From NCBI GenBank assembly GCA_949738465.1, contig CATJBQ010000162.1, forward strand, positions 1 to 37,278: a stretch of DNA of 37,278 bases, given 5' to 3'. The notes beneath the pieces were generated by a model. The model had not been told where the DNA came from. It saw only the letters and a program-made list of their open reading frames with translations, and searched no databases. Positions 15,710-24,033 of this stretch are shown here, piece after piece (within the stretch, counting starts at the first letter, position 1; each line of letters opens with the position of its first letter). The stretch comes from an uncultured Lachnospiraceae bacterium (GTDB lineage: Bacteria; Bacillota; Clostridia; Lachnospirales; Lachnospiraceae). The translations under genes and the position numbers were made by a program.

Positions 15710-15743
15710 TGCCCGACAACGCCCATGTGCCGGGCACTTTTTT
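15710..15743 (+). terminator. Plus-strand Rho-independent terminator antisense to the ybaK leader
   Basis: TGCCCG (15710-15715) pairs with CGGGCA (15731-15736), followed by CTTTTTTA. It is oriented to stop plus-strand transcripts, yet the nearest plus-strand gene upstream is the second WYL gene ending at 14218. Confidence 0.5.
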
Positions 15744-15824
15744 ATGATACCATACCCGCCGGTGAAAGAAAAGCTTTTCTTTGCCGCTCTGATATGGTAA
15801 ACTGATGAGAAAGGAGGCGATCTT

Positions 15825-16385
15825 ATGAGCAATTACCGAAACGCCGGACAGGGACTGCGATACATGTTTGTCTCTGAAATCGGCGCGATTATCTGCACCA
15901 TTCTGGCACTGATTCCGCTGATCAACATCCTTGCCGTGATCGGGGCCATCGTTCTTGGTATCTTAAGCATCGTGGGGCTGTACATTGCCGGAAAGGATCT
16001 GGAGGGCTGCCGGACAGCATTCTGGATTACCATCATCAATCTGATCTTTGGCATACTGGAATCCCTTTTCCGCTCCAGCAGCCTGGGAAGTATTTTTTCC
16101 CTGGTGGAAGCCACACTCTCTCTGATGGTGGTGTATTATGTATGCATGTCCGTAAACGGGGCGCTCTCGGAGACCGGTTACCATGATGTGGCCAGAACCG
16201 GCAACACCGTCTGGAAGATCAATCTGGCCTGCTTTATCGTCCAGATCGTAATCACTGTCCTTGCCCTGATTCCGTTTATAAATGTTCTCGCCGTGATCTC
16301 CAGCTTCCTGGTTCTGATCGCAAAATTTGTCGGCGGGATCCTGTATCTGATCTACCTGCACGGAAGCTATCAGGCGCTGGAATAA
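15825..16385 (+). CDS. Internally duplicated membrane protein, unknown function
   Basis: A 186-residue, very hydrophobic protein with about five to six predicted membrane segments. The motif LALIPLINILAVI at residues 27-39 recurs as LALIPFINVLAVI at 146-158, each in the same position of a longer hydrophobic hairpin, so the protein probably arose by duplication of a half. The consensus AAGGAGG lies 7 bases before the ATG. It stands alone on the plus strand between ybaK and the FlxA-like pair and converges on the latter. I do not recognise a named family. Confidence 0.75.
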   Translation: MSNYRNAGQGLRYMFVSEIGAIICTILALIPLINILAVIGAIVLGILSIVGLYIAGKDLEGCRTAFWITIINLIFGILESLFRSSSLGSIFSLVEATLSLMVVYYVCMSVNGALSETGYHDVARTGNTVWKINLACFIVQIVITVLALIPFINVLAVISSFLVLIAKFVGGILYLIYLHGSYQALE

Positions 16386-16403
16386 GTATTTCCTATAGGA
16401 AAA

Positions 16404-16431
16404 GGAAGGGGTCTTTTAGGAATCCCCTTCC
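16404..16431 (-). terminator. Terminator of the FlxA-like gene pair
   Basis: GGAAGGGG and CCCCTTCC form an 8-bp stem. Read on the minus strand it is followed by TTTTCCTAT. The TAA stop of the gene at 16416 lies in the loop. It may also serve the convergent membrane protein gene that ends at 16385. Confidence 0.65.
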
Positions 16432-16982
16432 TCTGCCATTCCTTCCAGTTCCGAAGCCGCGCCCTCAAGCCCGGCCGCTTCCCCTTCCTGCTCTGCTTCC
16501 GATTCCCCTTCCTGCCCGCTTTCGTTGGGCGCGTCGGTGGGTTCCGAAATCTCCATACTTTTGACGGAAGTGATCACGCCGTTTGTGATGGTGGTGATCA
16601 CCAGCACCCGGGAGCCGTCGGGCTTCACAATGATCTTAGACTCCGTTTCCGTCTTCTCAACGGCATCTGCCCGGTCCTCCTCCGGTATCTGGGCATCATA
16701 CTCGTTCCAGATCTTTTCCATGGCGCTTTTGCTCTGTTCTGTCCGGTCCGAAAGCTCCTCCGTGAACATTGCCATCGCCCGGTAGGCCCCGTTACAGCTC
16801 TGTGTCATCCGCTGGAAGCTGTCCATCACCGACTCCTGCCCCAGTTTCTTTGCGGCAGGTTTTCTGGCGTAAGCCTCCCGTTCCTTTGCCGGATCATAGT
16901 CCGCCGCTTTCTGCTTTTCTTTTTTCTCCTGCCGGGAAGCCGCAGTATAATCTGCCCCCGGTCCGATTCCGCCTGTTTTCAT
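16416..16982 (-). CDS. Charged hypothetical protein, partner of the FlxA-like gene
   Basis: A 188-residue soluble protein. A basic N-terminus (about residues 1-50) is followed by a helical part (MDSFQRMTQSCNGAYRAMAM), a short beta section (KIIVKPDGSRVLVITT) and a very acidic low-complexity tail rich in Glu, Gly and Ala. Start at 16982, preceded by AAAGGGGC. The in-frame extension to 17069 is less likely because it lacks a binding site. It follows the FlxA-like gene by 123 bases and shares its terminator. The motif MKTGGIGPG and the coiled helical body suggest a structural or export-related protein. No function is assigned. Confidence 0.65.
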   Translation of the reverse strand: MKTGGIGPGADYTAASRQEKKEKQKAADYDPAKEREAYARKPAAKKLGQESVMDSFQRMTQSCNGAYRAMAMFTEELSDRTEQSKSAMEKIWNEYDAQIPEEDRADAVEKTETESKIIVKPDGSRVLVITTITNGVITSVKSMEISEPTDAPNESGQEGESEAEQEGEAAGLEGAASELEGMAEEGDS

Positions 16983-17105
16983 TGCACTGCCCCTTTCCTT
17001 GTACTTATAGGAAACGTTACAATTGATACATCGGCAGTCCCGTTTTGGTTCTGAAGCTCCCCGGCACAAAATGCGCTCAAATGGACATGAAATCCCCTTT
17101 GCCGT

Positions 17106-17849
17106 TTACAGCCGGACATCCACCGGCTTGTAGTCCCCTGGCAGATCCGCGTTTTCCTTGACAGGCTTCACGGACGTCCCCTTTTCCCGGGAATCGTCCG
17201 CCTCCGTTTTCTTGGGATCCGCTTCTTCTGCTTCCCCACTTTCCGGCTCTGCTTTTGCTGCCTCCTTCAGCTCCTGATTGGCATTCTCCAGCGTGGAAAG
17301 CTCTGCAGCGGTAAGCTCCTGGGTTCTCTGCCGGATGTCTGCCAGTTCCTCCTCTTTCCTGCCAACATCGATCCCCAGGGCCTTGTCCTGTCTGATCTCA
17401 CCTTCAAGGACGCCCTCCCTGCCCTTAAGCCGGGTGGCAGCGCCGCTCTGGGCCTGGGCCTGCTTCAAAGACACATCGGCCGAAATTATGGCTTCCATCC
17501 CCGCCTGGGACATCCTGCTTCCCCTGGCCGCAGATCCGGCCGGCGCGGCTTTTGGCCCGCCTCCCAGATACTCTTCCATGGAAGTTCCCTTCTGCTGCCG
17601 CTCCTTTCGCTGCTCCATCTGATGCTGCCGCAACTGACGCTCCAATTCGGTGATCTGCTGCTGGATCTCCTGCCGCTTCTTCATTTTCGCTTCCGGCGTC
17701 ATATCCTGATTCTCAGAAAGCTTCTGTAGCTGCTCCCTGGCTTTGTTAATCTGGTTCTGGATACTTTTGCTGTAGGAATCCTCCTGCATACCGGCTCCCG
17801 GCTGGTTTGCCGGCGTGCTGCCTGCTCCTGATACGCCGCTTACATTCAT
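17106..17849 (-). CDS. FlxA-like coiled-coil protein
   Basis: A 247-residue protein. Residues about 28-90 form a long charged coiled coil (SIQNQINKAREQLQKL, KKRQEIQQQITELERQLRQH) matching the FlxA-like family pattern. A flexible Gly/Ala segment, a second coiled coil (GREGVLEGEIRQDKAL, RKEEELADIRQRTQEL) and an acidic tail follow. FlxA is a flagellar-regulon protein in enterobacteria; in Clostridia the family is of unknown function. AAGGAG precedes the ATG. There are no flagellar genes around it, so a motility role should not be assumed. Confidence 0.7.
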   Translation of the reverse strand: MNVSGVSGAGSTPANQPGAGMQEDSYSKSIQNQINKAREQLQKLSENQDMTPEAKMKKRQEIQQQITELERQLRQHQMEQRKERQQKGTSMEEYLGGGPKAAPAGSAARGSRMSQAGMEAIISADVSLKQAQAQSGAATRLKGREGVLEGEIRQDKALGIDVGRKEEELADIRQRTQELTAAELSTLENANQELKEAAKAEPESGEAEEADPKKTEADDSREKGTSVKPVKENADLPGDYKPVDVRL

Positions 17850-17978
17850 TGTTCTGGTCTCCTTTCCTGAAATCCTTTTGTCTCATGAATTGTTTCGGAG
17901 ATCTGACACGCCGGCTGAAGATCTATGGTGTAGATGGGCTTTTTTCGGGTGTGAAGCCCGCAGGATGAATCCGCCGTC

Positions 17979-18100
17979 CTATTGTTTCAGAACAAAGGGC
18001 CCCTGTGCATCGTAACAGTACTTATAAATATAGCTGCACTGGCCGTTCTCTGCCGTATGCTCCTCCGAGATCAGATAGGTACCGTCCCCGGCGGCAATGT
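17979..18100 (-). pseudogene. 3' fragment of an unknown gene, cut at a rearrangement junction
   Basis: On the minus strand the frame ending in TAG at 17979 encodes about 36 residues that look like genuine protein (GDGTYLISEEHTAENGQ, then YIYKYCYD and PFVLKQ). The frame then runs into sequence that is antisense to a histidine kinase and loses protein character near 18090-18115. It seems to be the C-terminus of a gene whose remainder has been lost. The family is not recognised. Confidence 0.45.
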
Positions 18101-18104
18101 GATC

Positions 18105-19103
18105 CGACCCCCCAGGGATTATTATATCTGCTGCGCCGCTTTCCCCTCCACAGACCGGGTGCTGGCTATGGTCATCCCGTACTCGGATATCAGCCGGGTC
18201 AGCCGCAGCCTTACCTTTGAAATGATCCTTGTCATGATCGTTTTGTCCGGCATCGCTTATGCCCTGGCCATGTATCTGGCCAATCATATCCTGCGGCGTG
18301 TCAAGCAACTGGCAGATACCATGCAGGATGTGGAAAACGGCAACACCAACGTCCTGTTTCCCTGCTCCAGCCAGGACGAAATCGGACAGTTGATTTTACA
18401 TTTCAACCGTATGATGGACCATATCCAGCAGCTTATGGATGAAAAAGTGCAATACGGCCTTGCCCTTAAGGATCTGGAGCTGAAGGCGCTGCTGGCACAG
18501 ATCAATCCTCATTTTTTGTACAATACCTTAGACATCATCAATTGTCTTGCCATCCAGAAAAATACGCCGGAAATTGCAGATGTGGTGCTGTCCTTAAGCA
18601 CCTTTTACAAGATTTCCTTAAGTAAGGGAAAAGAGTATATCTCACTTGGGGACGAAATCACCCACGCCAGGATGTACTTGAAGATTCTGAATATCCGCTT
18701 TGACCACCGGATTACGGATACCTGGCGGATTGCGTCGGAAATGGAGGATCTTAAAATCCTCAAACTGATTCTGCAGCCGATCATTGAAAACGCTGCGATT
18801 CATGGCATTTTTGAGCGGGAGGACGGCTGCGGCTCCATTCTTGTCACCGGCTGGCAGGAAGGCAGCGATTTCTACCTCTCCGTCGCGGATGACGGCATCG
18901 GCATGACACCGGAGGCAGTTGCCACTAACTTCCTGGTTGCCCACGGTGAAATTGCAGACGCCTCCGGCGGATACGGCATCCGCAATATCCGAAGCCGGCT
19001 TCTGATCGCCTACGGACCGGAATATGGACTATCCTGCGTAAGCAGGCCGGGAAAGGGAACCGTCATTACCGTACATTTTTCGGCCGCCCAGCCCCCTTCC
19101 TAA
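18105..19103 (+). pseudogene. YesM-type sensor histidine kinase, 5'-truncated
   Basis: The coding homology begins near the second membrane segment: VIPYSDISRVSRSL, a hydrophobic helix ILVMIVLSGIAYALAMYLA, then HAMP, then the His-kinase core with QINPHFLYNTLDIINCL, LQPIIENAAIHGI, DDGIGM and GYGIRNIRSRL. The N-terminal membrane segment and the large extracellular sensor domain (normally about 280 residues) are missing. The open frame can be extended to an ATG at 17982, but those 40 codons overlap the inverted gene fragment and have no ribosome binding site, so that start is accidental. No response regulator gene is adjacent. If translated from an internal ATG it would be a kinase core without a sensor. 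I judge it a broken gene. Confidence 0.75.
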
Positions 19104-19134
19104 CCGGATTTCCCCGGCTCCCAAATGCCCGCCC

Positions 19135-19812
19135 TTAAAATTCATAGGAATGCACATAGGGAAGGGCCCGGATCAGGCCTGCCACCTCCCCGCGCTCCTT
19201 CTCGGTGGGAATGGCAAAAATGATCTTTAATTTTTCCGTGTCCTTGCCCTGGAATTCACACTTGATCCGCAGCACGTTGATCCCGTTCTCCTCCAGGCGG
19301 GTTGTGATGGCATGGACGTCCGTCTTCCCGCTCTGGATGATGAATTCAATCTGGCCTTGCCAGAACCCCCGGGCCAGCTTCATGTTTTTATGAAAAATCG
19401 TCTGCCCCACCAGAAGGATCACGGTGGTCATAAGCCCCACCACATACATCCCGGCTCCCAGGGACATCCCGATCGCCACCGTCGCCCAGATTCCTGCCGC
19501 TGTTGTGATGCCGCTGGTATAGCCCTGTTTGCCGCTGATGACCAGGCCGCCGCCCATAAGCCCTACGCCCGCCAGGATCCCGGCTGCCACCCGGGAGACG
19601 TCCACCCGGGTGGCCTCTGATACCAGCGCATCCAGAAATCCGTATTTTGACACCACCATCATCAATGCCGAGGCCACCGCAATCACAAAATGGGTCTTAA
19701 TCCCCGCCGCCTTGATCCGCTTCTGCCGCTCCCGGCCAATCAGGATCCCGCAAAGCCCCGCAAGAATGATACGCCCCATATAGATTCCCTGCATCACCCA
19801 AAATTCCTTCAT
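19135..19812 (-). CDS. MgtC/SapB-family membrane protein
   Basis: A 225-residue protein. The N-terminal half has about five membrane segments with the MgtC signature: CGILIGRERQ, AGIKTHFVIAVASALMMVVS, ILAGVGLMGGGLVI (usually GVGFLGAG) and GITTAAGIWATVAIGM. The C-terminal 80 residues form an ACT-like soluble domain (KTDVHAITTRLEENGINVLRI). Members affect magnesium homeostasis or membrane ATPase activity. An AAGGAGGA box precedes the ATG. It is the last gene of the GDPD-AraM-HAD operon, 18 bases after the phosphatase gene. Confidence 0.88.
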   Translation of the reverse strand: MKEFWVMQGIYMGRIILAGLCGILIGRERQKRIKAAGIKTHFVIAVASALMMVVSKYGFLDALVSEATRVDVSRVAAGILAGVGLMGGGLVISGKQGYTSGITTAAGIWATVAIGMSLGAGMYVVGLMTTVILLVGQTIFHKNMKLARGFWQGQIEFIIQSGKTDVHAITTRLEENGINVLRIKCEFQGKDTEKLKIIFAIPTEKERGEVAGLIRALPYVHSYEF

Positions 19813-19830
19813 CCCAGTCCTCCTTTTTTT

Positions 19831-20628
19831 CTATAAATATTCTGTCATTTCCTTCAAGGACAAAAATACGCCGTCCGGCCGGATTCCGGAAGCGGCCAGA
19901 TCCTCCCTCTTTGTCTCCCCGGACAGCACCAGAATCCCCTTAGCCCCGTTGTTGACACCGGCTGCCACATCGGTATAGAGGCGGTCCCCCACAAACGCCA
20001 CCTCCTCCTTCTTACAGCCGCTTCCCGCAAGAACCATCTGAAGCGTCTGGCCGGCCGGCTTTCCCAGGAACCGGGGCTGTCTGCCGGTGGAGTGGGAAAT
20101 GGCGCTGCAGATGGCGCCGCAGTCCGGAATCATCCCCTGCTCGGTGGGACAGTTGACGTCCATGTGGGTGGCCAGAAATTCCGCCCCCCGGCGGATAAAG
20201 CTGCAGGCCCGCTCCAGCTTCTGGTAGGTGAGGGTCATATCAAATCCCACCATCACAACGTCCGGTTCGTCCTGGGTAAGATAGATCCCCGCCTCTTGAA
20301 AGGACTGCTCTAAGGCCGGCGTTCCCAGCAGATACACCGATTTCCCGGGAAAAGATTCCTTCAGATAACGGATCGCCACATCCCCGGAGGTCATAATCTG
20401 CTCTCTTGTGATGATACAGTCCAGCCTCCTTAGCTTTTCCATGTAAAGCCTGGGAGACTTGGAGGAATTGTTGGTAAAAAACAAAAACCGCTTCCCGCAG
20501 TCCTCCACTTTTTTCAAAAATTCCAGGGATCCGTCCAGGATCTGCTCCCCCAGGTAAAAGGTCCCGTCCATGTCCAGTACAAACAGCCGGATGCCGGCAA
20601 GCAGGTTCCTCTTTTCGTCTTCGCTCAT
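19831..20628 (-). CDS. HAD-IIA sugar phosphatase (NagD/AraL-like)
   Basis: A 265-residue HAD-superfamily hydrolase of subclass IIA. It contains motif I LDMDGTFYLG with the nucleophile Asp near residue 18, FFTNNSSKSP (motif II), GKPAGQT (motif III Lys) and GDRLYTDV (motif IV acids). The C2 cap lies between motifs II and III. The family dephosphorylates sugar phosphates, glycerol phosphate and nucleotides. In Bacillus subtilis araL (HAD-IIA) lies beside araM, and the same pairing is seen here (established for that organism). The gene lies 15 bases after the AraM-type gene. Possible substrates include glycerol 1-phosphate or overflow sugar phosphates. Confidence 0.9.
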   Translation of the reverse strand: MSEDEKRNLLAGIRLFVLDMDGTFYLGEQILDGSLEFLKKVEDCGKRFLFFTNNSSKSPRLYMEKLRRLDCIITREQIMTSGDVAIRYLKESFPGKSVYLLGTPALEQSFQEAGIYLTQDEPDVVMVGFDMTLTYQKLERACSFIRRGAEFLATHMDVNCPTEQGMIPDCGAICSAISHSTGRQPRFLGKPAGQTLQMVLAGSGCKKEEVAFVGDRLYTDVAAGVNNGAKGILVLSGETKREDLAASGIRPDGVFLSLKEMTEYL

Positions 20629-20643
20629 TTCGTTTCCTTTCCG

Positions 20644-21909
20644 CTACTCCAGATATGCGTTATACAGCCACAGCACCGTATACCGGTCCTTCAATTCCCT
20701 GGCATACCGGATTGCATCGCCAATTTTTTCCGCTCCGTACATTTTTTCAAATGCAGATAACGTAAGCCCCACGCTGGACAGATCCTCCAGAAGTTCCCGG
20801 GAGGAGGGCCCTTCTGAAAGCACGCTGCGGATCTCCTTCCATTTTTCCTGGTAAATCTGCCCAAAATCCTTTTCATGCCAGCCAAGCTGCCGCTGCAGGG
20901 CGATCACGCCCTCCGCCGCCTCCTGGTAAATCTCCCGGATCTCCTGCTCCCAGGCCTCCCACGAGAACTGGTGTTCTTTCTGCTGTCCGGGCCAGGTATC
21001 CAGAGCGCAAAGCTCCTCCCGCATCTGACAGGTGACATACGCCCCATAAGCCACGTCGATCCCGTGGGCAAAATAGGACTCCTGCCGAAGCAGCCCCACA
21101 ACCTCGAAGAAATGCGCCAGGTGATGCTCGCTGCCGGAGGCCGGCCGGGAATTCCCCACATAGGACATGGCAATCCCCACTCCCACCAGCGCCTCCATCA
21201 GGGTCTGCACCGCCAAGGGATCGCGTTCTAAAAGCTTCGGCCCCAGGATACGGACCTCATGAAGCATCTCATAGGTCAGCCGGTAAACTTCAAGGCAGAA
21301 GTATTCCCCGTTTACCACCTGGCCCAGCTTCCAGTCATTGAGGCAGGAATATTTGCCCAGGATGTCCCCGTAGCCGGCCTGGAGCATCTCCAGAGGCGCT
21401 TCCTTCAAAAGATCCGTATCCCCGATCACTACCTCCGGCACATGGGCCGGCTTTGTTACCTTCCGGCTGCCCAGAATCAGGGCGGCGCCGCTGGAGGCAT
21501 AGCCGTCCATGGAGGGGGCGGTTGCCACAATCTGATACGGAAGTCCTGCCTGGAAGCTTACATATTTGCAGAGGTCCTGGATCACCCCGGAGCCGATTCC
21601 TACAAGCAAGTCCGTCTCCCCGGTCAGCTTCTGCTCCATGGCTGAAATCGCCGCTTCATCCGGCACCAGATACCCCTCCCCGGTATAGATCAGCAGATCC
21701 TCCAGGGAATCCCCCAACAGCGCCTTCACATGTTCCCCACAGACCCGGTAGGTGTTCTGATCCGCCACTACCAGGATCTTGTGATATTCCTTCGTTTCCT
21801 CCCGGAGCTTTTTGATGGCGCCAGGGCCGGTATGTACCGCCCTCATTTTGCAGCTATGGGTTCTGCCGCAGGTACAGGTATGGGTTCCCAATAATTTCTG
21901 AATCTCCAT
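20644..21909 (-). CDS. araM: sn-glycerol-1-phosphate dehydrogenase (AraM/EgsA-type)
   Basis: A 421-residue iron-containing-alcohol-dehydrogenase-fold enzyme. It shows the nucleotide-binding GIGSGVIQDLCKYV, APSMDGYASSGAAL, and metal ligands expected in QAGYGDILGKY (Asp), GSEHHLAHFFE (His) and YFAHGIDVAYGAYV (His). The family reduces dihydroxyacetone phosphate to sn-glycerol 1-phosphate with NAD(P)H. In Bacillus this product is the backbone of heptaprenylglyceryl phosphate. The N-terminus has an extra Cys/His cluster (HTCTCGRTHSC), which may bind metal. ATG 21909, behind AAAGGAGGAG, is preferred over 21948. It sits between a GDPD and a HAD phosphatase with gaps of 13 and 15 bases. Confidence 0.9.
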   Translation of the reverse strand: MEIQKLLGTHTCTCGRTHSCKMRAVHTGPGAIKKLREETKEYHKILVVADQNTYRVCGEHVKALLGDSLEDLLIYTGEGYLVPDEAAISAMEQKLTGETDLLVGIGSGVIQDLCKYVSFQAGLPYQIVATAPSMDGYASSGAALILGSRKVTKPAHVPEVVIGDTDLLKEAPLEMLQAGYGDILGKYSCLNDWKLGQVVNGEYFCLEVYRLTYEMLHEVRILGPKLLERDPLAVQTLMEALVGVGIAMSYVGNSRPASGSEHHLAHFFEVVGLLRQESYFAHGIDVAYGAYVTCQMREELCALDTWPGQQKEHQFSWEAWEQEIREIYQEAAEGVIALQRQLGWHEKDFGQIYQEKWKEIRSVLSEGPSSRELLEDLSSVGLTLSAFEKMYGAEKIGDAIRYARELKDRYTVLWLYNAYLE

Positions 21910-21922
21910 GATACTCCTCCTT

Positions 21923-22669
21923 TCAGTCCAGGCCTGCTCCTCCTCCAATTATCTCCAATGCCGGATAGGGATTATTCACCGTCATCAGGGAGACGCCTGC
22001 CGCCACCGCCCGTTCAACCTCGCCGGCTGTGTCCGGACACCAGCACCATGGATCGATTCCCTTCCTATGATACTCCTCCACCAGCTCCTTTGTCAAATCC
22101 TCCATGCCAATTCCGGAGGCATAATAGTGTTCTTCCGTATCCGCCTTGCAGTTTTTTACCATATGTAAGGGGAAGCCCTGGGTTCTTACGCCGTAGCGTT
22201 TGTGGGCCAGCGTGGTAACGTCCCCGTTAAAGCAGGCGATCACGCAGCGGTCCAAAAAGCCGTAGCGGTCCAGGGTTTTCACTGTTTTCTCCAAAGCCTC
22301 GGGGCGGTAATCCTTCATCTCAATATTGAGGAAAAAGGAAGGATCCGAAATCCGCTCCAGAAGCTCCTCCAGCCGGGGAATGTACTGCCCCCGGTATTCT
22401 TCCGCAAATTTGATTCCGGCATCCAACTGCCGCAGCTCCCCATAGGTATAGTCCTCGATATTCCCCGTGCCGTTGGTGGTCCGCTCCAGCGTACTGTCAT
22501 GGTGCAGCGCCAACTGGCCGTCCAGCGTCATATGGACGTCCGTCTCAATGCCGTTGAGCCCAAGGTCCATGGCCTTCTGAAACGAAATCATGGTGTTTGC
22601 CGGCAAAAGGGCCCGTACCCCCCGGTGGCCCACGATCCAGATATGATCCTTTGATTGATTCCAAAACAT
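21923..22669 (-). CDS. Glycerophosphodiester phosphodiesterase (GDPD)
   Basis: A 248-residue TIM-barrel phosphodiesterase. It contains VGHRGVRALLPANTM (catalytic His, with E/N instead of the usual PENT), GIETDVHMTLDGQLALHHD, summarised as the ExD...HD metal and acid pair, TLERTTNGTG, and IEMKDY for the third acid. The end GVSLMTVNNP is the usual C-terminal strand. There is no signal peptide, so it is cytoplasmic. It hydrolyses glycerophosphodiesters to glycerol phosphate and an alcohol. It is the first gene of the GDPD-AraM-HAD-MgtC operon, with a good promoter and a 27-bp regulatory motif shared with the two-component operon at 30424. Confidence 0.92.
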   Translation of the reverse strand: MFWNQSKDHIWIVGHRGVRALLPANTMISFQKAMDLGLNGIETDVHMTLDGQLALHHDSTLERTTNGTGNIEDYTYGELRQLDAGIKFAEEYRGQYIPRLEELLERISDPSFFLNIEMKDYRPEALEKTVKTLDRYGFLDRCVIACFNGDVTTLAHKRYGVRTQGFPLHMVKNCKADTEEHYYASGIGMEDLTKELVEEYHRKGIDPWCWCPDTAGEVERAVAAGVSLMTVNNPYPALEIIGGGAGLD

Positions 22670-22686
22670 GGTATTCCCTCCCTGTC

Positions 22687-22713
22687 TGTTATGTAAGTTT
22701 GTTTTACAAATCT
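22687..22713 (-). promoter_or_regulatory. Regulatory motif shared with the two-component operon
   Basis: The 27 bases match 22 of 27 positions of 30451-30477. The core is TGTAA-N7-TTACA and the right edge is TTACATAACA. It begins directly after the -10 box of the GDPD promoter, covering the start point, as a repressor site would. Confidence 0.6.
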
Positions 22714-22742
22714 ATTTTACTATTTTAATTGTGCAATGTCAA
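22714..22742 (-). promoter_or_regulatory. Promoter of the GDPD operon
   Basis: TTGACA (22742-22737), 17 bases, TAAAAT (22719-22714) on the minus strand, about 45 bases before the GDPD start codon. Confidence 0.65.
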
Positions 22743-22824
22743 ATATTTCTTTTTCTCCAGGAGCATGTCCATTTGTCTATCTTTTACAAACTTTGGAAAT
22801 TTTCCAGTTTTCTCCCAAAAACAG

Positions 22825-22900
22825 TTGTATTTCCACCTGACCTGTGATAGCATAAACCAAAGCATATTTTTCCTTTCTTTCACAGCGCGGTCCGCTGTGA
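22825..22900 (+). promoter_or_regulatory. Possible promoter and leader hairpin of the nuclease gene
   Basis: TTGTAT (22825-22830), 17 bases, TAGCAT (22848-22853). Downstream, TCACAGCG-CGGTC-CGCTGTGA (22880-22900) is a perfect 8-bp hairpin with no U-tract. Apart from this and the GDPD promoter, 22670-23024 (355 bases) shows nothing gene-like. Confidence 0.4.
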
Positions 22901-23024
22901 TTGTCAGATGGCACAGCCATTGTCAGCGTACTCTCGATTCAGAAAATTCATGCTTTTATTCCACATTTTAAAAGCAGGGGTTTTCCGGTCAAAGCTCCTG
23001 TGAAATTTCATAGGGGGGGATCGA

Positions 23025-24020
23025 ATGGAGACACCGGTCAAAGGCAGCCTTGGCGTTGCCAGCACCTTCCAGTTGACAGAAAAGATGGAAGGCAGGGACA
23101 AGGAAAGTAAAAATCTGCTGATGTATAAAGAGGTTCTGGCTGTGATATTAAAATATACGGTGGCAGAATATTAGGATTACTCTGTGGAGGAGGTCATGGA
23201 TTTTATCCGGGACGACAGTATCCGTGACAGCCAGGAGGTTTCCAGGAACCGCACCAATACAAGAATCGATGGGCAGGCTACCAAATTCCCGGAGCTCGGG
23301 GAGAAGACGTCCTATTTTGATCTGCGCTTTCTGGCACGGAATCCCCTGTTGTCCGGCCCGGATCTTCTGGTGAACCTGCACATCGATCTGGAGCCCCAGA
23401 AGAATTACCGGCCAGGCTACCCCATCGAGAAGCGGGGCTTCTACTATCTGGCCCGCTCTTTAAGCGCCCAGTTGGATGTGCTGACGGAGCAGACGGATTA
23501 CGGGCAGTTGGAAAAATGTATCAGCATCTTTATCTGCCGGGACAGGATTCCCAGGAAGGAACAGATGAGTATCTCCTTCTATGAGATCCGCAATACCGGG
23601 AATATTGGAAGCTGCCGTCCAAAACGGGACGATTATGACCTGATGCAGTTAATCCTTATCCGGCTGGGTGATCCGGATTATGAGAGTGAGGGGCAGGATG
23701 TGCTGGAATTCCTCTCTGCCATCTTCTATCCCCACAGGAAGGGCTTCCGGAAGAAGATCTCAAAATATATCGACCTGGATAGTTGTTTGCAAAAGGAGGC
23801 GGGCGACGGTATGTTCAATTTAAATGAATGGTTTTATCAAGATGGTCTGGAGGCCGGGCTTGCACAGGGTATCGGGCAAGGCATCGAAGCCTTCATTCTC
23901 GATAACCTGGAGGAACAGATTCCCGAGCAGCGCATCATCCAGAAGCTCCAGCAGCGTTTTGGACTGCAGGAGCAGGAAGCGAGGGCTTACTTTGAAAAAT
24001 ATGCTTTTGCGGTGCAATAA
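23025..24020 (+). pseudogene. Rpn/PD-(D/E)XK transposase-family nuclease with in-frame TAG
   Basis: The frame begins at ATG 23025, behind AGGGGGGGA, and reads METPVKGSLGVAST... It is interrupted by TAG at 23172-23174 (codon 50), then continues in the same frame to TAA at 24018. The remainder matches the pattern of the Clostridial PD-(D/E)XK nuclease-family transposases: RNRTNTRIDGQ, KTSYFDLRFLARNP with Asp, VNLHIDLEPQKNYRPGYPI (core E-x-K as EPQK), YLARSLSAQL, and the C-terminal repeat GLAQGIGQGIEAF with the tail LQQRFGLQEQEA. Restart at GTG 23184 or ATG 23196 would leave the core but lose the first 50 residues. Upstream sequence before the TAG is still family-like (LLMYKEVLAVILKYTVAEY), so a single nonsense change is the best reading. 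Confidence 0.75.
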
Positions 24021-24033
24021 ACGGCTGCATCCC

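Noticed and set aside
17106-17849. Flagellar locus, because of the FlxA-like protein
   Set aside because: No flagellar structural or regulatory genes are nearby.
17982-18104. ATG at 17982 as start of the histidine kinase
   Set aside because: No ribosome binding site, and the first 40 codons overlap the remnant of a gene on the other strand.
22880-22900. 8-bp perfect hairpin as a terminator
   Set aside because: Neither strand has a U-tract after it; it is kept only as a possible leader structure.
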